DNA from: JAKQIM01 sp964633225
Lineage (GTDB): Bacteria; Chloroflexota; Anaerolineae; Anaerolineales; UBA4823
Length of the DNA: 64,000 nt
NCBI GenBank assembly: GCA_964633225.1
Contig: CAZWFQ010000008.1
Location: forward strand, 9,406-73,405
Direction: 5' to 3'
Below, in pieces: positions 35,295 through 44,891 of this stretch. The notes under the pieces are model-generated. The model ran no database searches, was not told where the DNA came from, and worked only from the letters and a program-made list of their open reading frames with translations. The position numbers and the translations under genes are program-made. Position 1 is the first letter of the stretch. Every line of letters begins with the position of its first letter.

Positions 35295-36453
35295 ATTGCT
35301 CTCCGCTTGGCGGTACATGGAGAAGACTGCCAAGCAGTTTCAAATTGTCTTTGGCTGGCGCAAGGCTCAGCCAAAATAGAGCCGTCATGATTATGGCGGA
35401 TGTGAGGCACCAGGCGCAGGTGGCACCGATGACGAAAGGTTCCAAGAAAGTCAGGTAGATCGAGAACAGGATGCCAAAGGTAGTCATCCCGAATATCGCT
35501 AGTGACGCGTAACCTGCCAGGCGTTGGTTTCCCCAACGTTCAATGGCCCAAGCCGTCAGGATCATCACATAACCAGCCAGGCCCAAAACGCCGATTGGCA
35601 GGACTCCAAACAGGCGCGCGTATTCGCTCTGTTGGACCGTATTGCAATCGCCCACCGGCCCGCAGACGGCCTCTACCTGGGCGGTCTCGACATAGGCCAG
35701 GTAGCCGGCCACTCCCATCCCGATGATGCAAAGCACGGGAATAAGCCATTCTCTGAATGGTAGATGCGGGGCCCCAGTTGAGCGCTGTAAAAGTATGGCT
35801 CCTGCGATCACCGATACGAGCATGCCAGCAAGCACCACCACTGAGATGCTATTGCCAAGCGGATCAAGCGCCATACGCTCCCACGGGCTGATGTTCATAC
35901 TGTCATTAATAATCAGTGCAGCAGGGGTTGCCGTGGGAACTGGCATTGGCGCAGCCGGCTCTGGGGCTGCAGTTGCGGATGTCGCTTCTTGGGTAGATGC
36001 CGATGTTGGTGCTTGTGCGGTTTGAGTGGCTTCGGCGGCTGTCATGGCTTCTGCAAATCCGGGGATAGGAGGCCAGTCTAGCCCTCCCTGGGCAAGATAC
36101 TGCTCGATCATGCCGGGAAGTTTTTCGGGAATGTCTATGGACCCGATCAGGTAGGTGTCTCCAATCACCAGGAAGGGCACGCCGCCACTCTCTAGGTTGA
36201 AGTACTCCAAGGCTGCCTGGAACATGGCTTGCCCCGGAGGCAGCGAAATGTCCACCCCGATAATATAGAACTGTTCACCGTATTGCTCAACCAGGGGCAC
36301 AATCGTTTCAGTAATCACTTTGTGGCAATGACCGCAACTTGGTGAATAGAACAACACTGCGTGTACAACTGCTCCTTCTGGTGTGGGTGAAGACGCTTGC
36401 AGTGATGATAGCCACATAGGCAACAGCAGCATACAAGTTAGAAGTTTATTCAT
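35287..36453 (-). CDS. Exported Trx-VKOR fusion, thiol oxidoreductase
   Basis: 388 residues. An N-terminal membrane or signal segment (NKLLTCMLLLPMWLSSLQA) precedes a thioredoxin-fold domain with CGHC (SPSCGHCHK near 45). An Ala/Pro/Thr-rich linker leads to a VKOR membrane domain: CGPVGDC, the loop Cys pair, and the catalytic CAWC near the C-terminus, with four to five helices. VKOR proteins re-oxidise Trx-like partners and hand electrons to quinone, forming disulfides outside the membrane. The usual bacterial fusion has Trx at the C-terminus; here it is N-terminal. ATG 36453 follows GGAG. Upstream neighbour TrmO ends at 36455. Confidence 0.85.
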   Translation of the reverse strand: MNKLLTCMLLLPMWLSSLQASSPTPEGAVVHAVLFYSPSCGHCHKVITETIVPLVEQYGEQFYIIGVDISLPPGQAMFQAALEYFNLESGGVPFLVIGDTYLIGSIDIPEKLPGMIEQYLAQGGLDWPPIPGFAEAMTAAEATQTAQAPTSASTQEATSATAAPEPAAPMPVPTATPAALIINDSMNISPWERMALDPLGNSISVVVLAGMLVSVIAGAILLQRSTGAPHLPFREWLIPVLCIIGMGVAGYLAYVETAQVEAVCGPVGDCNTVQQSEYARLFGVLPIGVLGLAGYVMILTAWAIERWGNQRLAGYASLAIFGMTTFGILFSIYLTFLEPFVIGATCAWCLTSAIIMTALFWLSLAPAKDNLKLLGSLLHVPPSGEQYG

Positions 36454-36454
36454 T

Positions 36455-36898
36455 TTATTGTTTGCTCCGTTGGGCGTACCAGCCAGTTTTAACGCCGGCG
36501 TGCATGTCAAAATCCGGCACATAGGGTTTGATATCTAGCAGCGGTGTGCCGTCTAATACATCTACACCTTCAATCTCGAGTATATTTTCATGGCAGACCA
36601 TTAAACGGACGATGGATAGACCGATTGGGTTTGGGCGGCAAGGGTGGCGCGTGGCGAACAACCCATGTAGTTTATCATCGAGAAATGGCTGTACCAGCAA
36701 ACTGAAACCAATTGACTGATGGAAAGCATATAACAAGATAATATGCGAGAAGCCTTCCAGTCCTTTTAATCCGTCGCTGAATGCAGGGTCGACCTCTACT
36801 TTGCCTGCCGCTTGCGATCGCGTGGGTTGGATAGGGGTTTGGGATTTGTCGGTAAAGGGCGAACGAATGATGCCGATAGGGGTCATTGTGAAATTCAT
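36455..36898 (-). CDS. trmO: tRNA t6A37 N6-methyltransferase TrmO (TsaA family)
   Basis: 147 residues. TrmO methylates N6-threonylcarbamoyladenosine at position 37 of tRNAs, using SAM. Seen: PIGIIRSPFTDKSQTPIQP at the start and the conserved RHPCRPNPIGLS near 85; FSHIILLYAFH is also typical. It overlaps the DUF364 gene by 4 bases and ends 2 bases before the VKOR gene start, so all are in one leftward transcript. Function in metal or sulfur metabolism has been suggested for related small proteins but is not evident. Confidence 0.85.
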   Translation of the reverse strand: MNFTMTPIGIIRSPFTDKSQTPIQPTRSQAAGKVEVDPAFSDGLKGLEGFSHIILLYAFHQSIGFSLLVQPFLDDKLHGLFATRHPCRPNPIGLSIVRLMVCHENILEIEGVDVLDGTPLLDIKPYVPDFDMHAGVKTGWYAQRSKQ

Positions 36899-37620
36899 AG
36901 ATTCTTCCTAAAGGTTAACAATCGCACGCCTTGCACTTGCTGGAATGTGGCGCCTTGCCCAACAGTGCGCAACACAGCAGATTCATCTAGTATCTTAGAC
37001 CCAGAGAGAATGTTAACACCGTGATCGAACAGCAATGAAGAGAGAGGGGTGCTTGGTCCCAGCATCATTACCAGTGCGGTAGGACGGCATAACGTTAAAA
37101 GCTCGTCCACTGTGTGGTTGATCAAAGAGCTGCTGGTGATGGCTACTACATCAGCCTGGGGAATCAGATTAGGAGCAGCTTCGGCGGGGTAATCGCCCTC
37201 GCCTGGGCGCTGTTCGAGCACCCACAACTGTCCAACAGCAGCGCGTAACCTGGGGATGAACGGGAAATGCCCTACCAGGGCCACGTTCTTGCCTTGGCCG
37301 TTTTCAACTAATACGTTAAAGGCGTTCATTTCAACTGCCTGACTCTCGTCCACATCCAGCAAAGAGTTGATTGCTGCCAGGCCGATGCTGGCTTCTGTTG
37401 GGTTATTGGAGCGAGCATATTCAGCCAACTCGCGGGCGGTTTTGTTGTGTAAGAGACCTACATCTCTCACCTGGGAATCCCCGTGTGCCTTGCAGCTCAT
37501 CAGCGTGCTAGTCATTCCACAGTGGCGACTGCACACCACGGTCCAATGCATCCCGACCAGGATTGAGCGCACGGGGGCATCTACACTTAGGCTATTTATT
37601 AAATCATCCAGAATGTTCAC
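36895..37620 (-). CDS. DUF364-family protein (putative heavy-metal chelation)
   Basis: 241 residues, begins at GTG 37620. DUF364 (DUF4213/DUF364) proteins have a Rossmann-like fold and are thought to bind metals. Seen: GQGKNVALVGHFPF near 110 and ITSSSLINHTVDELLTL near 165, both family features. A cluster of Cys/His residues lies near the start (VCSRHCGM). The family often occurs near molybdenum hydroxylase or nickel/molybdopterin genes, and here a FAD-less Mo hydroxylase is the upstream neighbour. Confidence 0.75.
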   Translation of the reverse strand: MNILDDLINSLSVDAPVRSILVGMHWTVVCSRHCGMTSTLMSCKAHGDSQVRDVGLLHNKTARELAEYARSNNPTEASIGLAAINSLLDVDESQAVEMNAFNVLVENGQGKNVALVGHFPFIPRLRAAVGQLWVLEQRPGEGDYPAEAAPNLIPQADVVAITSSSLINHTVDELLTLCRPTALVMMLGPSTPLSSLLFDHGVNILSGSKILDESAVLRTVGQGATFQQVQGVRLLTFRKNL

Positions 37621-37725
37621 AGGTCACCTGTTTGGTTCGGTTCGAAGCTAACAAGATAATAATTATACTCATATCTGTCAGGAAAAAGGGCGCTCTAGGC
37701 GTATTTGTTGGCTTACATAGCAACA

Positions 37726-40641
37726 TCATTTTGCTTTGATGGCGGTCAGGACGCGTTCTGGCGTAGCGGGCAACTTTCGAATCCATATACCTGTCGCGTC
37801 GTGAATCGCACTGGCGATAGCCGGCGCTACGCCATCGGTAGCAATTTCTGATACCGACTTGGCGCCGAAAGGCCCGCTGGGCTCATTGGTCTGGACGAAG
37901 ATCACATCCATGATTGGCATTTCTTGTGCGTGCGGAATGTGGTAAGTGGCAAGATCAGGATTGAGCTGGTGGCCTTCTTTGTCGAAGCGCATCTCCTCTG
38001 TTAGTGCAAAGCCAAGGGCTTGCGACATGCCGCCTTCTACTTGCCCGGCTGCTGTGATTGGGTTGATCACCCGACCGCAGTCTGTGATCATCAACAGGCG
38101 CTCGACCTCGATCTTTCCAGTCTCTATATCTACCACCACTTCGGCAAACTGCGCAGCGGTGGGCGGCGGGCTGACCTGGCTGGTATGAGAAGCTGTGGCC
38201 ATGATTTGTTGCTGCTCCATTTGGTGCAGGCTGCTCAACGCCACCTCTGCCAGGGTTACCGAACGACCATCGGGTGCGTTCACTTTGCGGTTTGCCAGAT
38301 TTAAGCTGTCTGGATCTGATACGGCCAGCATGCGTGCAGCATATGCCAAGATCTGTTCTTTGATCTGTATAGCCGCTTTCTGCACCGCGCCGCCGCTAAC
38401 ATATGTGGTGCTGCTGGCGTAGGCACCTTTGTCAAAGGGCGTGAAATCAGTGTCGGACGAATAGACAATCACGTCATCAAGCGGAATTCCCAGTACTTCA
38501 GCTGCCATCTGCGCCAGGATTGTGTCGGAGCCAGTACCCAGGTCGGTTGCGCCGATGAGTAAGTTGAAAGACCCATCATCATTCATTTTCAACGTGGCGG
38601 CACCCATATCCAGGCCAGCGATGCCGCTGCCATGGATCATTACTGACATACCGATGCCGCGCCGTAAGTGCCCATCTTGCTGACGATAAGTCTCCCGTTT
38701 GGCGTAGAAATCGGTGGCGCGCAAGCCAATCTCCACACAGGCTTCGAGTGCGCTGCTTTGCAAGGATTGCTCAGTACCTTCGCGTCCCTCGCCTAAGGCC
38801 TTGGAAAGATGCATATTTTCGCCAAGCTTGATCCAATTGTTTCGTTTGAACTCAACCTCATCCAAACCTAGTTTTTCAGCAATCTCAGCCATCAGGACTT
38901 CAATCCCAAACTGGCACTGCATTGCTCCGTAACCGCGAAATGCGCCTGCTGGCGGAGTATTGGTGTAGACTACATCGCAGACGAAACGCGCGTTGGGCGG
39001 ATTGTACAGAGTCAGCCCTTTGAACCCCCCAACCATATTGACTGTCAGGCCGTGGCAGCCATAGGCGCCAGTATCGCCGATCAGATACAGGTCCATGGCT
39101 GTAATCTTACCATCTCTCACTCCGACTGTGTAATCGATTATCTGCGGATGGCGGCTGCGCGAGCTGGTGAACTCCTGAACACGGGTGTATTCCATACGCA
39201 CCGGCCGACCGGTCGCAAGCGTGAGGTGGGCGCATAAGTCTTCCAACAGCATCTCCTGTTTGTTACCGAACCCGCCGCCGATGCGTGGCTTGACCACCCG
39301 GATACGCTTAACCGGCAGCCCGATTAGCGGAGCGACCATGCGCCTGATATGGAAGGGAACCTGGGTGCTGGTGCGAATCACCAGGCGGCTATCTTCGTCC
39401 CAATAGGTGATGCATATGTGGGGTTCCATGTGAGCATGTTGCTGCTTGGGGGTGTAATATTGGCCGGAGAAAACGTGGTCGCATTTTGCAAAAGCGGCTT
39501 CAACATTTCCGGCCTCGGCTTCGATATGATGGACGATGTTTCGTTCGGCCTGATGAATTCCCACGCTGTCTGTCTCATCATGGATGATTGGTGCACCAAT
39601 ATTCATTGCTTCCACTGGGTCTACTACGGCCGGCAAAACTTCATACTCAACTTCGATCAATTTCAAGGCTTCTTCGGCCAGTTCAGGGCTCTCTGCGGCC
39701 ACAACTGCCACCCGGTCGCCCTCGTGGCGGACTTTATTATCCAGGCACACCTGATCGTAAGGCAGCGGTTGTGGATGGCTCTGCCCGCCAGATGCGTGTT
39801 TGACACGTGGAATATCCTTATAAGTCAAGACGGCATGGACGCCTGCCAGGGAGCGCGCCCGGCTTGTGTCAATGTGCTTGATGCGGGCATGGGCATGTGG
39901 GCTTGTGAGCAGTGCGCCGTAGAGCATCCCTTCTGGACGAAGATCATCTGTAAAAACAGGTTTGCCCTGCGCCAGCTTGACGGCATCTACCTTGATTTCT
40001 GGTCTGCCGACCACCTGCGTTTTGGGGTAGTCCTGCGGTGTAAAAACCAATGGTGGCAGTGGATCGCGCACCCCATCCCGCCGATAGTAGGCTTCAGGTA
40101 AATTGATTTCATTTAAGTTTGCGGGCAAGGGTTGGTCTACATGCGAGATTGGCCCAGGCGTTTCGCCGCGCAGCCTGGCAGCGGCGCGCTGTACAGCTTC
40201 TACCTGACGCACATAGCCGGTGCAGCGACATAGGACAGGGTTTAAGGCGTGGCGGATTTGGGCCTCGGTTGGGGCGGAGTCTTTATCCAGAAGCGCCTTT
40301 GCGGTAAGGATTTGTGCGGGGGTGCAGTAGCCGCATTGAATGGCGCCCGTCTCAATGAATGATTCTTGAATGGGATGCAGTGCGGCCCCTTGGCTCAGTC
40401 CCTCAAGGGTAGTGATCTTTGCCCCATCTACGTTGGCGGCCTTGATTTGACAACTCCGCACTGGCTTCCCATTCATGAGTACTGTACAAACACCGCAATC
40501 GCCGCTCCCGCATCCGTATTTCACGCTAAAGTAGGATGCACCGCGTAGGGCAGTCAATAGGCTTTCGTCAACCCCAACCATAAGCTTGCGTTGGGCGCCA
40601 TTGATCGTAAGGGTGATTTCAACCTTGGTGGGGGTGTCCAT
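37726..40641 (-). CDS. Molybdenum aldehyde oxidoreductase (MOP-type, [2Fe-2S]2 plus Mo domain, no FAD)
   Basis: 971 residues in the xanthine-oxidase family. The N-terminus is the small subunit: GCGSGDCGVCTV and QCGYCTPAQ...CRCTGY, two [2Fe-2S] sites. The rest is the molybdopterin subunit: GGGFGNKQEM, AGAFRGYGA and a C-terminal GPFGAKSVSE that holds the catalytic Glu. There is no FAD-binding region between them, so electrons probably leave to ferredoxin or a flavodoxin, as in Desulfovibrio gigas aldehyde oxidoreductase (about 907 residues). The start is ATG 40641, with AAGGAG 7 bases before it; the frame from 40701 overlaps the AIRS gene. The substrate is unknown. Confidence 0.88.
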   Translation of the reverse strand: MDTPTKVEITLTINGAQRKLMVGVDESLLTALRGASYFSVKYGCGSGDCGVCTVLMNGKPVRSCQIKAANVDGAKITTLEGLSQGAALHPIQESFIETGAIQCGYCTPAQILTAKALLDKDSAPTEAQIRHALNPVLCRCTGYVRQVEAVQRAAARLRGETPGPISHVDQPLPANLNEINLPEAYYRRDGVRDPLPPLVFTPQDYPKTQVVGRPEIKVDAVKLAQGKPVFTDDLRPEGMLYGALLTSPHAHARIKHIDTSRARSLAGVHAVLTYKDIPRVKHASGGQSHPQPLPYDQVCLDNKVRHEGDRVAVVAAESPELAEEALKLIEVEYEVLPAVVDPVEAMNIGAPIIHDETDSVGIHQAERNIVHHIEAEAGNVEAAFAKCDHVFSGQYYTPKQQHAHMEPHICITYWDEDSRLVIRTSTQVPFHIRRMVAPLIGLPVKRIRVVKPRIGGGFGNKQEMLLEDLCAHLTLATGRPVRMEYTRVQEFTSSRSRHPQIIDYTVGVRDGKITAMDLYLIGDTGAYGCHGLTVNMVGGFKGLTLYNPPNARFVCDVVYTNTPPAGAFRGYGAMQCQFGIEVLMAEIAEKLGLDEVEFKRNNWIKLGENMHLSKALGEGREGTEQSLQSSALEACVEIGLRATDFYAKRETYRQQDGHLRRGIGMSVMIHGSGIAGLDMGAATLKMNDDGSFNLLIGATDLGTGSDTILAQMAAEVLGIPLDDVIVYSSDTDFTPFDKGAYASSTTYVSGGAVQKAAIQIKEQILAYAARMLAVSDPDSLNLANRKVNAPDGRSVTLAEVALSSLHQMEQQQIMATASHTSQVSPPPTAAQFAEVVVDIETGKIEVERLLMITDCGRVINPITAAGQVEGGMSQALGFALTEEMRFDKEGHQLNPDLATYHIPHAQEMPIMDVIFVQTNEPSGPFGAKSVSEIATDGVAPAIASAIHDATGIWIRKLPATPERVLTAIKAK

Positions 40642-40673
40642 AAATCTCTCCTTTTGATCTGTATGCCTGATTA

Positions 40674-41684
40674 TCAAGCATTCTGAGGGTAAATTTTCCA
40701 CATACGTGCCAACTCATCGGTTTCGCAATGGATTTCATGGTAATGCTGGATTTGCTTGTCTTGCGCAATCTGCACGCCATGGCCATCAATCACCTGGCCG
40801 ATATCGGCAAAGTGGATGCCTTTTTTCGTCAGGCTCTGGCCGGCAGATTTAACGTGCTCGGGCGGGATTGTGGCAACCAGGGTTCCTGATGAAATCATCG
40901 ACAGTGGATCGAATTGAAAAGCCCTGGCAAAACGGGAAACAATTGATGGGATGGGAATCTGCCTGGCATCCACCTGCATACCAACTTCAGATAACTTGGC
41001 AATCTCTAGCAGGGTTTCTAACAAACCTCCGCGGGTGACATCATGCATTGCTGTTGCGCCATGCTCGGCCAACATCAGCGCCTCGGGGATAATGCTCACT
41101 TCCCCCATCAATTGGTGCGCCTCCATCATCTCCCCCTCGCTTAGCCCTAATTGCCAGGCCACATGGGCAAAGTCATTGGCCAGGATAGCAGTGCCCTCTA
41201 GGGCAATCCCCTTGGTGACGAGAATATGGTCGCCAACCCGGGCGCCTTTGGTGCACACAGGCGTGCGGTTCGACATGGTTCCTAGGGCGGTGACTGCAAC
41301 CAGGGGCCTGGATAAATTAGCAGAATACCCGGTGTGCCCACCGATGATCGAGACCCCGGTTTCACGCGCCGCGCGGCTGATATCGCTCATGATTTCGTCC
41401 AGGAGTTGTTCGTCTTCTTGCTTGGGCACCAGGACCAATAGCAAGACCCAGCGCGGCGGTGCGCCGCTAGTGGCGATATCGTTGCAGGCTACGTGCACGG
41501 CGAGCCAGCCAATGTTCTTCACTGCACCAACGATTGGGTCCAGATGAGAGACCAATATGCTATTGTCGATGCGCGTAAGTGCTACATCCTCGCCAAAGAC
41601 TGCGCCCAGGATGATATCAGGATCATGGGATTCTAGATAAGGGTGGACACATTTACTTAGAACATCCAATGAAAATTTGGACAT
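40674..41684 (-). CDS. AIR synthase/HypE-like ATP-binding protein
   Basis: 336 residues. Features of the PurM/HypE/SelD fold: GEDVALTRIDNSILVSHLDPIVG near 35, SIIGGHTGYS near 110, TKGIALEGTAILAND near 155 and HDVTRGGLLETLLEIA near 215. This matches the HypE-like class more than PurM. There is no C-terminal Cys as in HypE. Location between the Mo hydroxylase and the radical SAM gene suggests a role in maturing the Mo enzyme, for example a sulfur or selenium ligand, but that is inference. Confidence 0.8.
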   Translation of the reverse strand: MSKFSLDVLSKCVHPYLESHDPDIILGAVFGEDVALTRIDNSILVSHLDPIVGAVKNIGWLAVHVACNDIATSGAPPRWVLLLVLVPKQEDEQLLDEIMSDISRAARETGVSIIGGHTGYSANLSRPLVAVTALGTMSNRTPVCTKGARVGDHILVTKGIALEGTAILANDFAHVAWQLGLSEGEMMEAHQLMGEVSIIPEALMLAEHGATAMHDVTRGGLLETLLEIAKLSEVGMQVDARQIPIPSIVSRFARAFQFDPLSMISSGTLVATIPPEHVKSAGQSLTKKGIHFADIGQVIDGHGVQIAQDKQIQHYHEIHCETDELARMWKIYPQNA

Positions 41685-42656
41685 TTAAACACCTTTATTT
41701 TTCGGTTCTGGGGCCGGATAGTTGGCAGGAGATGCGCTCCAAAAACGCGTCCCGTAACGCTCTACAATCTGCGCTTTACCGCTTTTTTCTAGCTGTGCAA
41801 GCATTTCAGTCACATCACCAGGCGAAAAATGCTCTAGCGTTTCAACCAATTCTTCTTCTCGCATGGGATGACGGGTGATGATGCCAACGACTGCATCCAT
41901 CAAGGATGCGGCGCCGCCAAGATCAAAAGATCCGCTGGCAGGGTGGATAACTCTGGCGATATCGCCGAGAATAGCACGAGCGCGCAGCAGACCTTCCTCG
42001 TCTGATGGCTGCACCCAAGTTTCAACCGGCGGGCGGGTTGGCTGGAGGATATGGACTTCATCAGGTTGAATGCGCCTCAACGCGGCAGAAATTTCACTTA
42101 GGGCGGCTTCCGTGTCGTTGGTTTTTCGCACCAACATGACCTCGATCCATAGCTTGCCGTGATATTCTTTGCGGAAGGCAATCAACCCATCTATGAGGCG
42201 CTCGAAACTGAGCCCTGGATAGGGGCGGTTGATCTTTCGGTAGAGACTGGCATTCCCCGCATCCAAGGATGGTAGTACCGCATCGGCAGCAGACAATTCG
42301 AGACGTACTTTGGGCTGGTAGAGCAAAGAGCCATTGGTGATGACCGCAACCGGTAGGCAGGTAAGCGATTTCACCTGTTGGATCAGCCAGCCGATGCCAG
42401 CGTGCAAGGTTGTCTCGCCAGACCCGATAAAGGTAACCCAATCGATATCGCCTGGCGCGTGAGATGCCAGTGCTTGTTCTACTTCGGCAAGAATCTCTTC
42501 GCGTGGAAAATACTCGCGCCGCTCGTTAACCAAGGGTTTGCTGCGCCCCAGTTGGCAGTAAATGCAGTTCCAGTTGCAAGTTTTGAGCGGCACGGGGTCA
42601 ATGCCTAAAGACTGCCCTAGTCGCCGTGAAGGTACGGGGCCAAAAACATATTTCAT
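41685..42656 (-). CDS. COG0731-type radical SAM protein
   Basis: 323 residues. N-terminus FGPVPSRRLGQSLGIDPVP followed by the cluster motif KTCNWNCIYCQLG (C-x3-C-x2-C) near residue 28; a GSGETTLH motif near 85 binds SAM. The last 80 residues form a winged-helix-like domain (MREEELVETLEHFSPGDVTEMLAQLEKSG). This group is widespread in anaerobes and is related to the TYW1 Fe-S oxidoreductases; the substrate is unknown. It abuts the AIRS gene on the same strand. Confidence 0.83.
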   Translation of the reverse strand: MKYVFGPVPSRRLGQSLGIDPVPLKTCNWNCIYCQLGRSKPLVNERREYFPREEILAEVEQALASHAPGDIDWVTFIGSGETTLHAGIGWLIQQVKSLTCLPVAVITNGSLLYQPKVRLELSAADAVLPSLDAGNASLYRKINRPYPGLSFERLIDGLIAFRKEYHGKLWIEVMLVRKTNDTEAALSEISAALRRIQPDEVHILQPTRPPVETWVQPSDEEGLLRARAILGDIARVIHPASGSFDLGGAASLMDAVVGIITRHPMREEELVETLEHFSPGDVTEMLAQLEKSGKAQIVERYGTRFWSASPANYPAPEPKNKGV

Positions 42657-42663
42657 GGGTCTG

Positions 42664-43398
42664 TTAGCCTTTCGAAAGAATGATAAAAATTGCTATCAGG
42701 ATGCCTGCACCCAGTGAGAAGAGGGTGTACTTTCGGTTCTCTTTCTCAACTGCAGGCAGTAGATGGGACGCGCCTACGTAAACCAGTGCCCCAGCCGAAA
42801 CTGCCAAAAGAGCGCCTAAAGTTTCCTGATCGATCTGACTGATGAAGGGAAAAGAAACCATAGTTCCAAGTGGCGTGGATATGGCTGCCGCCAGGAACGC
42901 ATACAATGTAGCTTTCTTTTGCGAAAAGCCCGCTCGTTTTAGCAATAAAAAGGTAACAATCCCTTCGGGAAGTTCGTGCAACACCATGCCAATGGCGGCC
43001 ATCGCACCGGTAAAAATGCTGACATTGAAGGTTATCGAGTAGATGACCCCGTCGATGAATGAGTGCAGGCCAATGCCAAGCATGGGAATGATCCCGATGG
43101 AAAGGTCAACGCAATCGCGTTCATCGCATACAAATGCGGTCACAAAGCGGTTAAAGATGTAAAGCCCCATATAGCCGGCCAAGAGATAGATGGGGGCGGC
43201 ATCATTCATGCCAAAGGATTTGGGAATGATGTGGGTGAAGGAGACAGAAATCAGCACGCCGGCAGCAAAGCTCATGAAATAGGCCGCGTTCTGACTACCC
43301 CATTTTTCATATCTCGTGATGATATAGATGCCGATCGTGGTAACCAGACAAGCCAGTACGCTGGCTAATAGAACGCTTCCAAATGTACTTGTAAACAT
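42664..43398 (-). CDS. ZIP-family divalent-metal transporter
   Basis: 244 residues, about eight membrane helices. Metal-binding motifs HSFIDGVIYS near helix IV and HELPEGIVTF near helix V; HIIPKSF in helix II. ATG 43398 has AGGAG 5 bases upstream; a TTG at 43419 would lack such a site. Imports Zn2+, Fe2+ or similar ions. Placed between radical SAM and DUF89 genes on the same strand. Confidence 0.88.
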   Translation of the reverse strand: MFTSTFGSVLLASVLACLVTTIGIYIITRYEKWGSQNAAYFMSFAAGVLISVSFTHIIPKSFGMNDAAPIYLLAGYMGLYIFNRFVTAFVCDERDCVDLSIGIIPMLGIGLHSFIDGVIYSITFNVSIFTGAMAAIGMVLHELPEGIVTFLLLKRAGFSQKKATLYAFLAAAISTPLGTMVSFPFISQIDQETLGALLAVSAGALVYVGASHLLPAVEKENRKYTLFSLGAGILIAIFIILSKG

Positions 43399-43453
43399 AT
43401 ATACTCCTGTATTCGCCAAAAATTCACCAATTGTTCATTCGAGCAGGCCACTG

Positions 43454-44320
43454 TCAGATTGACGATAAAGCCCTGGAACGCACCAAAACCTGTGTTCCTA
43501 CAGGTTGCATAACGTGCCTGGAAACCATAGGGCATTTGACCTTAAACAAGAAGAAGATGTTGCCAGGCTGGTGGCTGAGTGACTCGAAATTGCCCTGTCC
43601 CTTGGCAATGATCAGGTCGGCATTGGTAAAGCGATGGCGAAATTCTGGATTGCAATCCTCCAGCAGCGTGCCGGGAGCATCAGAACCGTTATCAAGGACT
43701 GCAACGATTTTGTCCAGCCCGACAGCATGCGCGTCGACTCGCGTCGCATCGTTGATCACCGGGGCACCGCGTACAACCAACGTGACGCGCTCGGGCGATA
43801 TTTGCTCGATCAGAAGCCGGTCAAAGGCTATTTCGCCCGCGTTATCGGCCAGGTATAGGATGGAGCGTGCTTTGTCAATCGCCCGCGAAAACAAATCCAT
43901 CTCTCCGTAGAATGGGGCCGATGCGGCTTGCTGTAGGGCTTGGTATATGTCTGCTTCGCTTGTTTTGCCATGAGCGCCCATATCAATCATATTGCCTGCT
44001 ATGGCAATGTGTGCCGCGGTCTCTAGCGGGGTGGCAGAAGATTGAATTTCAGCCCTGAGAGTGGGCAGTAGTTCAAGCGCCATTTGGTTTTGTCGGGCCT
44101 TTGCGGCGCGATAAGGATCTTCTACGCCGGTTATTTGGCGTAAGCGCCGTTGGATGTGCTGTGCTACAGCTGGCGGTGAGATGCGCAAATCCATCTCGCT
44201 TGCCCAACGCAAAATTTCGCGTATCATCTGCTCGTGCACAGCAGTGTCTTTGGATACCATCCTGGATGCTTCAAGTGTCTGCCTTAAAAGACAGGGGATA
44301 CAATCTAACGCTGTGTTCAT
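43454..44320 (-). CDS. DUF89/ARMT1-like damage-control phosphatase family protein
   Basis: 288 residues. The N-terminus has CIPCLLRQT, a two-Cys motif typical of the prokaryotic subfamily I. The core carries LYLADNAGEIAFDRLLIEQ, an Asp/Asn metal site near 175, and IIAKGQGNFESL near 245. Members are metal-dependent phosphatases that remove damaged sugar-phosphates. It shares the strand and spacing of its neighbours and may be in one transcript with def. Confidence 0.83.
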   Translation of the reverse strand: MNTALDCIPCLLRQTLEASRMVSKDTAVHEQMIREILRWASEMDLRISPPAVAQHIQRRLRQITGVEDPYRAAKARQNQMALELLPTLRAEIQSSATPLETAAHIAIAGNMIDMGAHGKTSEADIYQALQQAASAPFYGEMDLFSRAIDKARSILYLADNAGEIAFDRLLIEQISPERVTLVVRGAPVINDATRVDAHAVGLDKIVAVLDNGSDAPGTLLEDCNPEFRHRFTNADLIIAKGQGNFESLSHQPGNIFFLFKVKCPMVSRHVMQPVGTQVLVRSRALSSI

Positions 44321-44326
44321 AGCATA

Positions 44327-44869
44327 CTAAGCGGTTACCGGCACGCGTACGATTTCACCATTTTTGTCTTTGCGGAGCGTGTACAAATCCTGTAGCTTTT
44401 CAACCCGGTCAATGAACAGCACACCATCCAGGTGATCTATCTCATGATGAATGACCACGGCATTGAAACCATCGTAGACCCGATCGAAGGGGGTTCCGTC
44501 TTCGTCCAGCCCAGTCGCGCGTAGATGGTGCGGGCGTATTGTTTCGCCGTACAAGCCGGGAAAACTCAGGCAGCCATCGAAATCGCGGCGCTCATCACTA
44601 GCCTCGACGATCTGGGGGTTGATCAGGGCAATTGGCGGTCCGGCCTGCCACTCGCCATCTGTCTCGCTTCCCGGACAGGCAACCACGACTCGCTTGTGGA
44701 TATTAATCTGCGGCGCAGCCAGCCCGATCCCGTCAGAACTGGCTGCCAGGGTGTCTTTGAGGTCCTTGATTAACTGGTGCACTGTTTGACTGACATTTAG
44801 AACTGCCTTGCTCTTTTTTCGCAAATCTTCTTTGTGCTCGGTATATAGGATGATTTCACGAACTGCCAT
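44327..44869 (-). CDS. def: Peptide deformylase
   Basis: 180 residues. Removes the N-formyl group of nascent proteins. Motif 1 GIGLAAPQINI near 50, motif 2 DGCLSFPG near 100, motif 3 HEIDHLDGVLF near 140: Cys and two His bind the metal and Glu is catalytic. Motif 2 reads DGCLSF rather than EGCLS, a common variant. It follows the threonine synthase-REC gene (stop 22 bases upstream of its ATG). Confidence 0.92.
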   Translation of the reverse strand: MAVREIILYTEHKEDLRKKSKAVLNVSQTVHQLIKDLKDTLAASSDGIGLAAPQINIHKRVVVACPGSETDGEWQAGPPIALINPQIVEASDERRDFDGCLSFPGLYGETIRPHHLRATGLDEDGTPFDRVYDGFNAVVIHHEIDHLDGVLFIDRVEKLQDLYTLRKDKNGEIVRVPVTA

Positions 44870-44891
44870 CTTTGCTTCCTTATTGGTTTAA

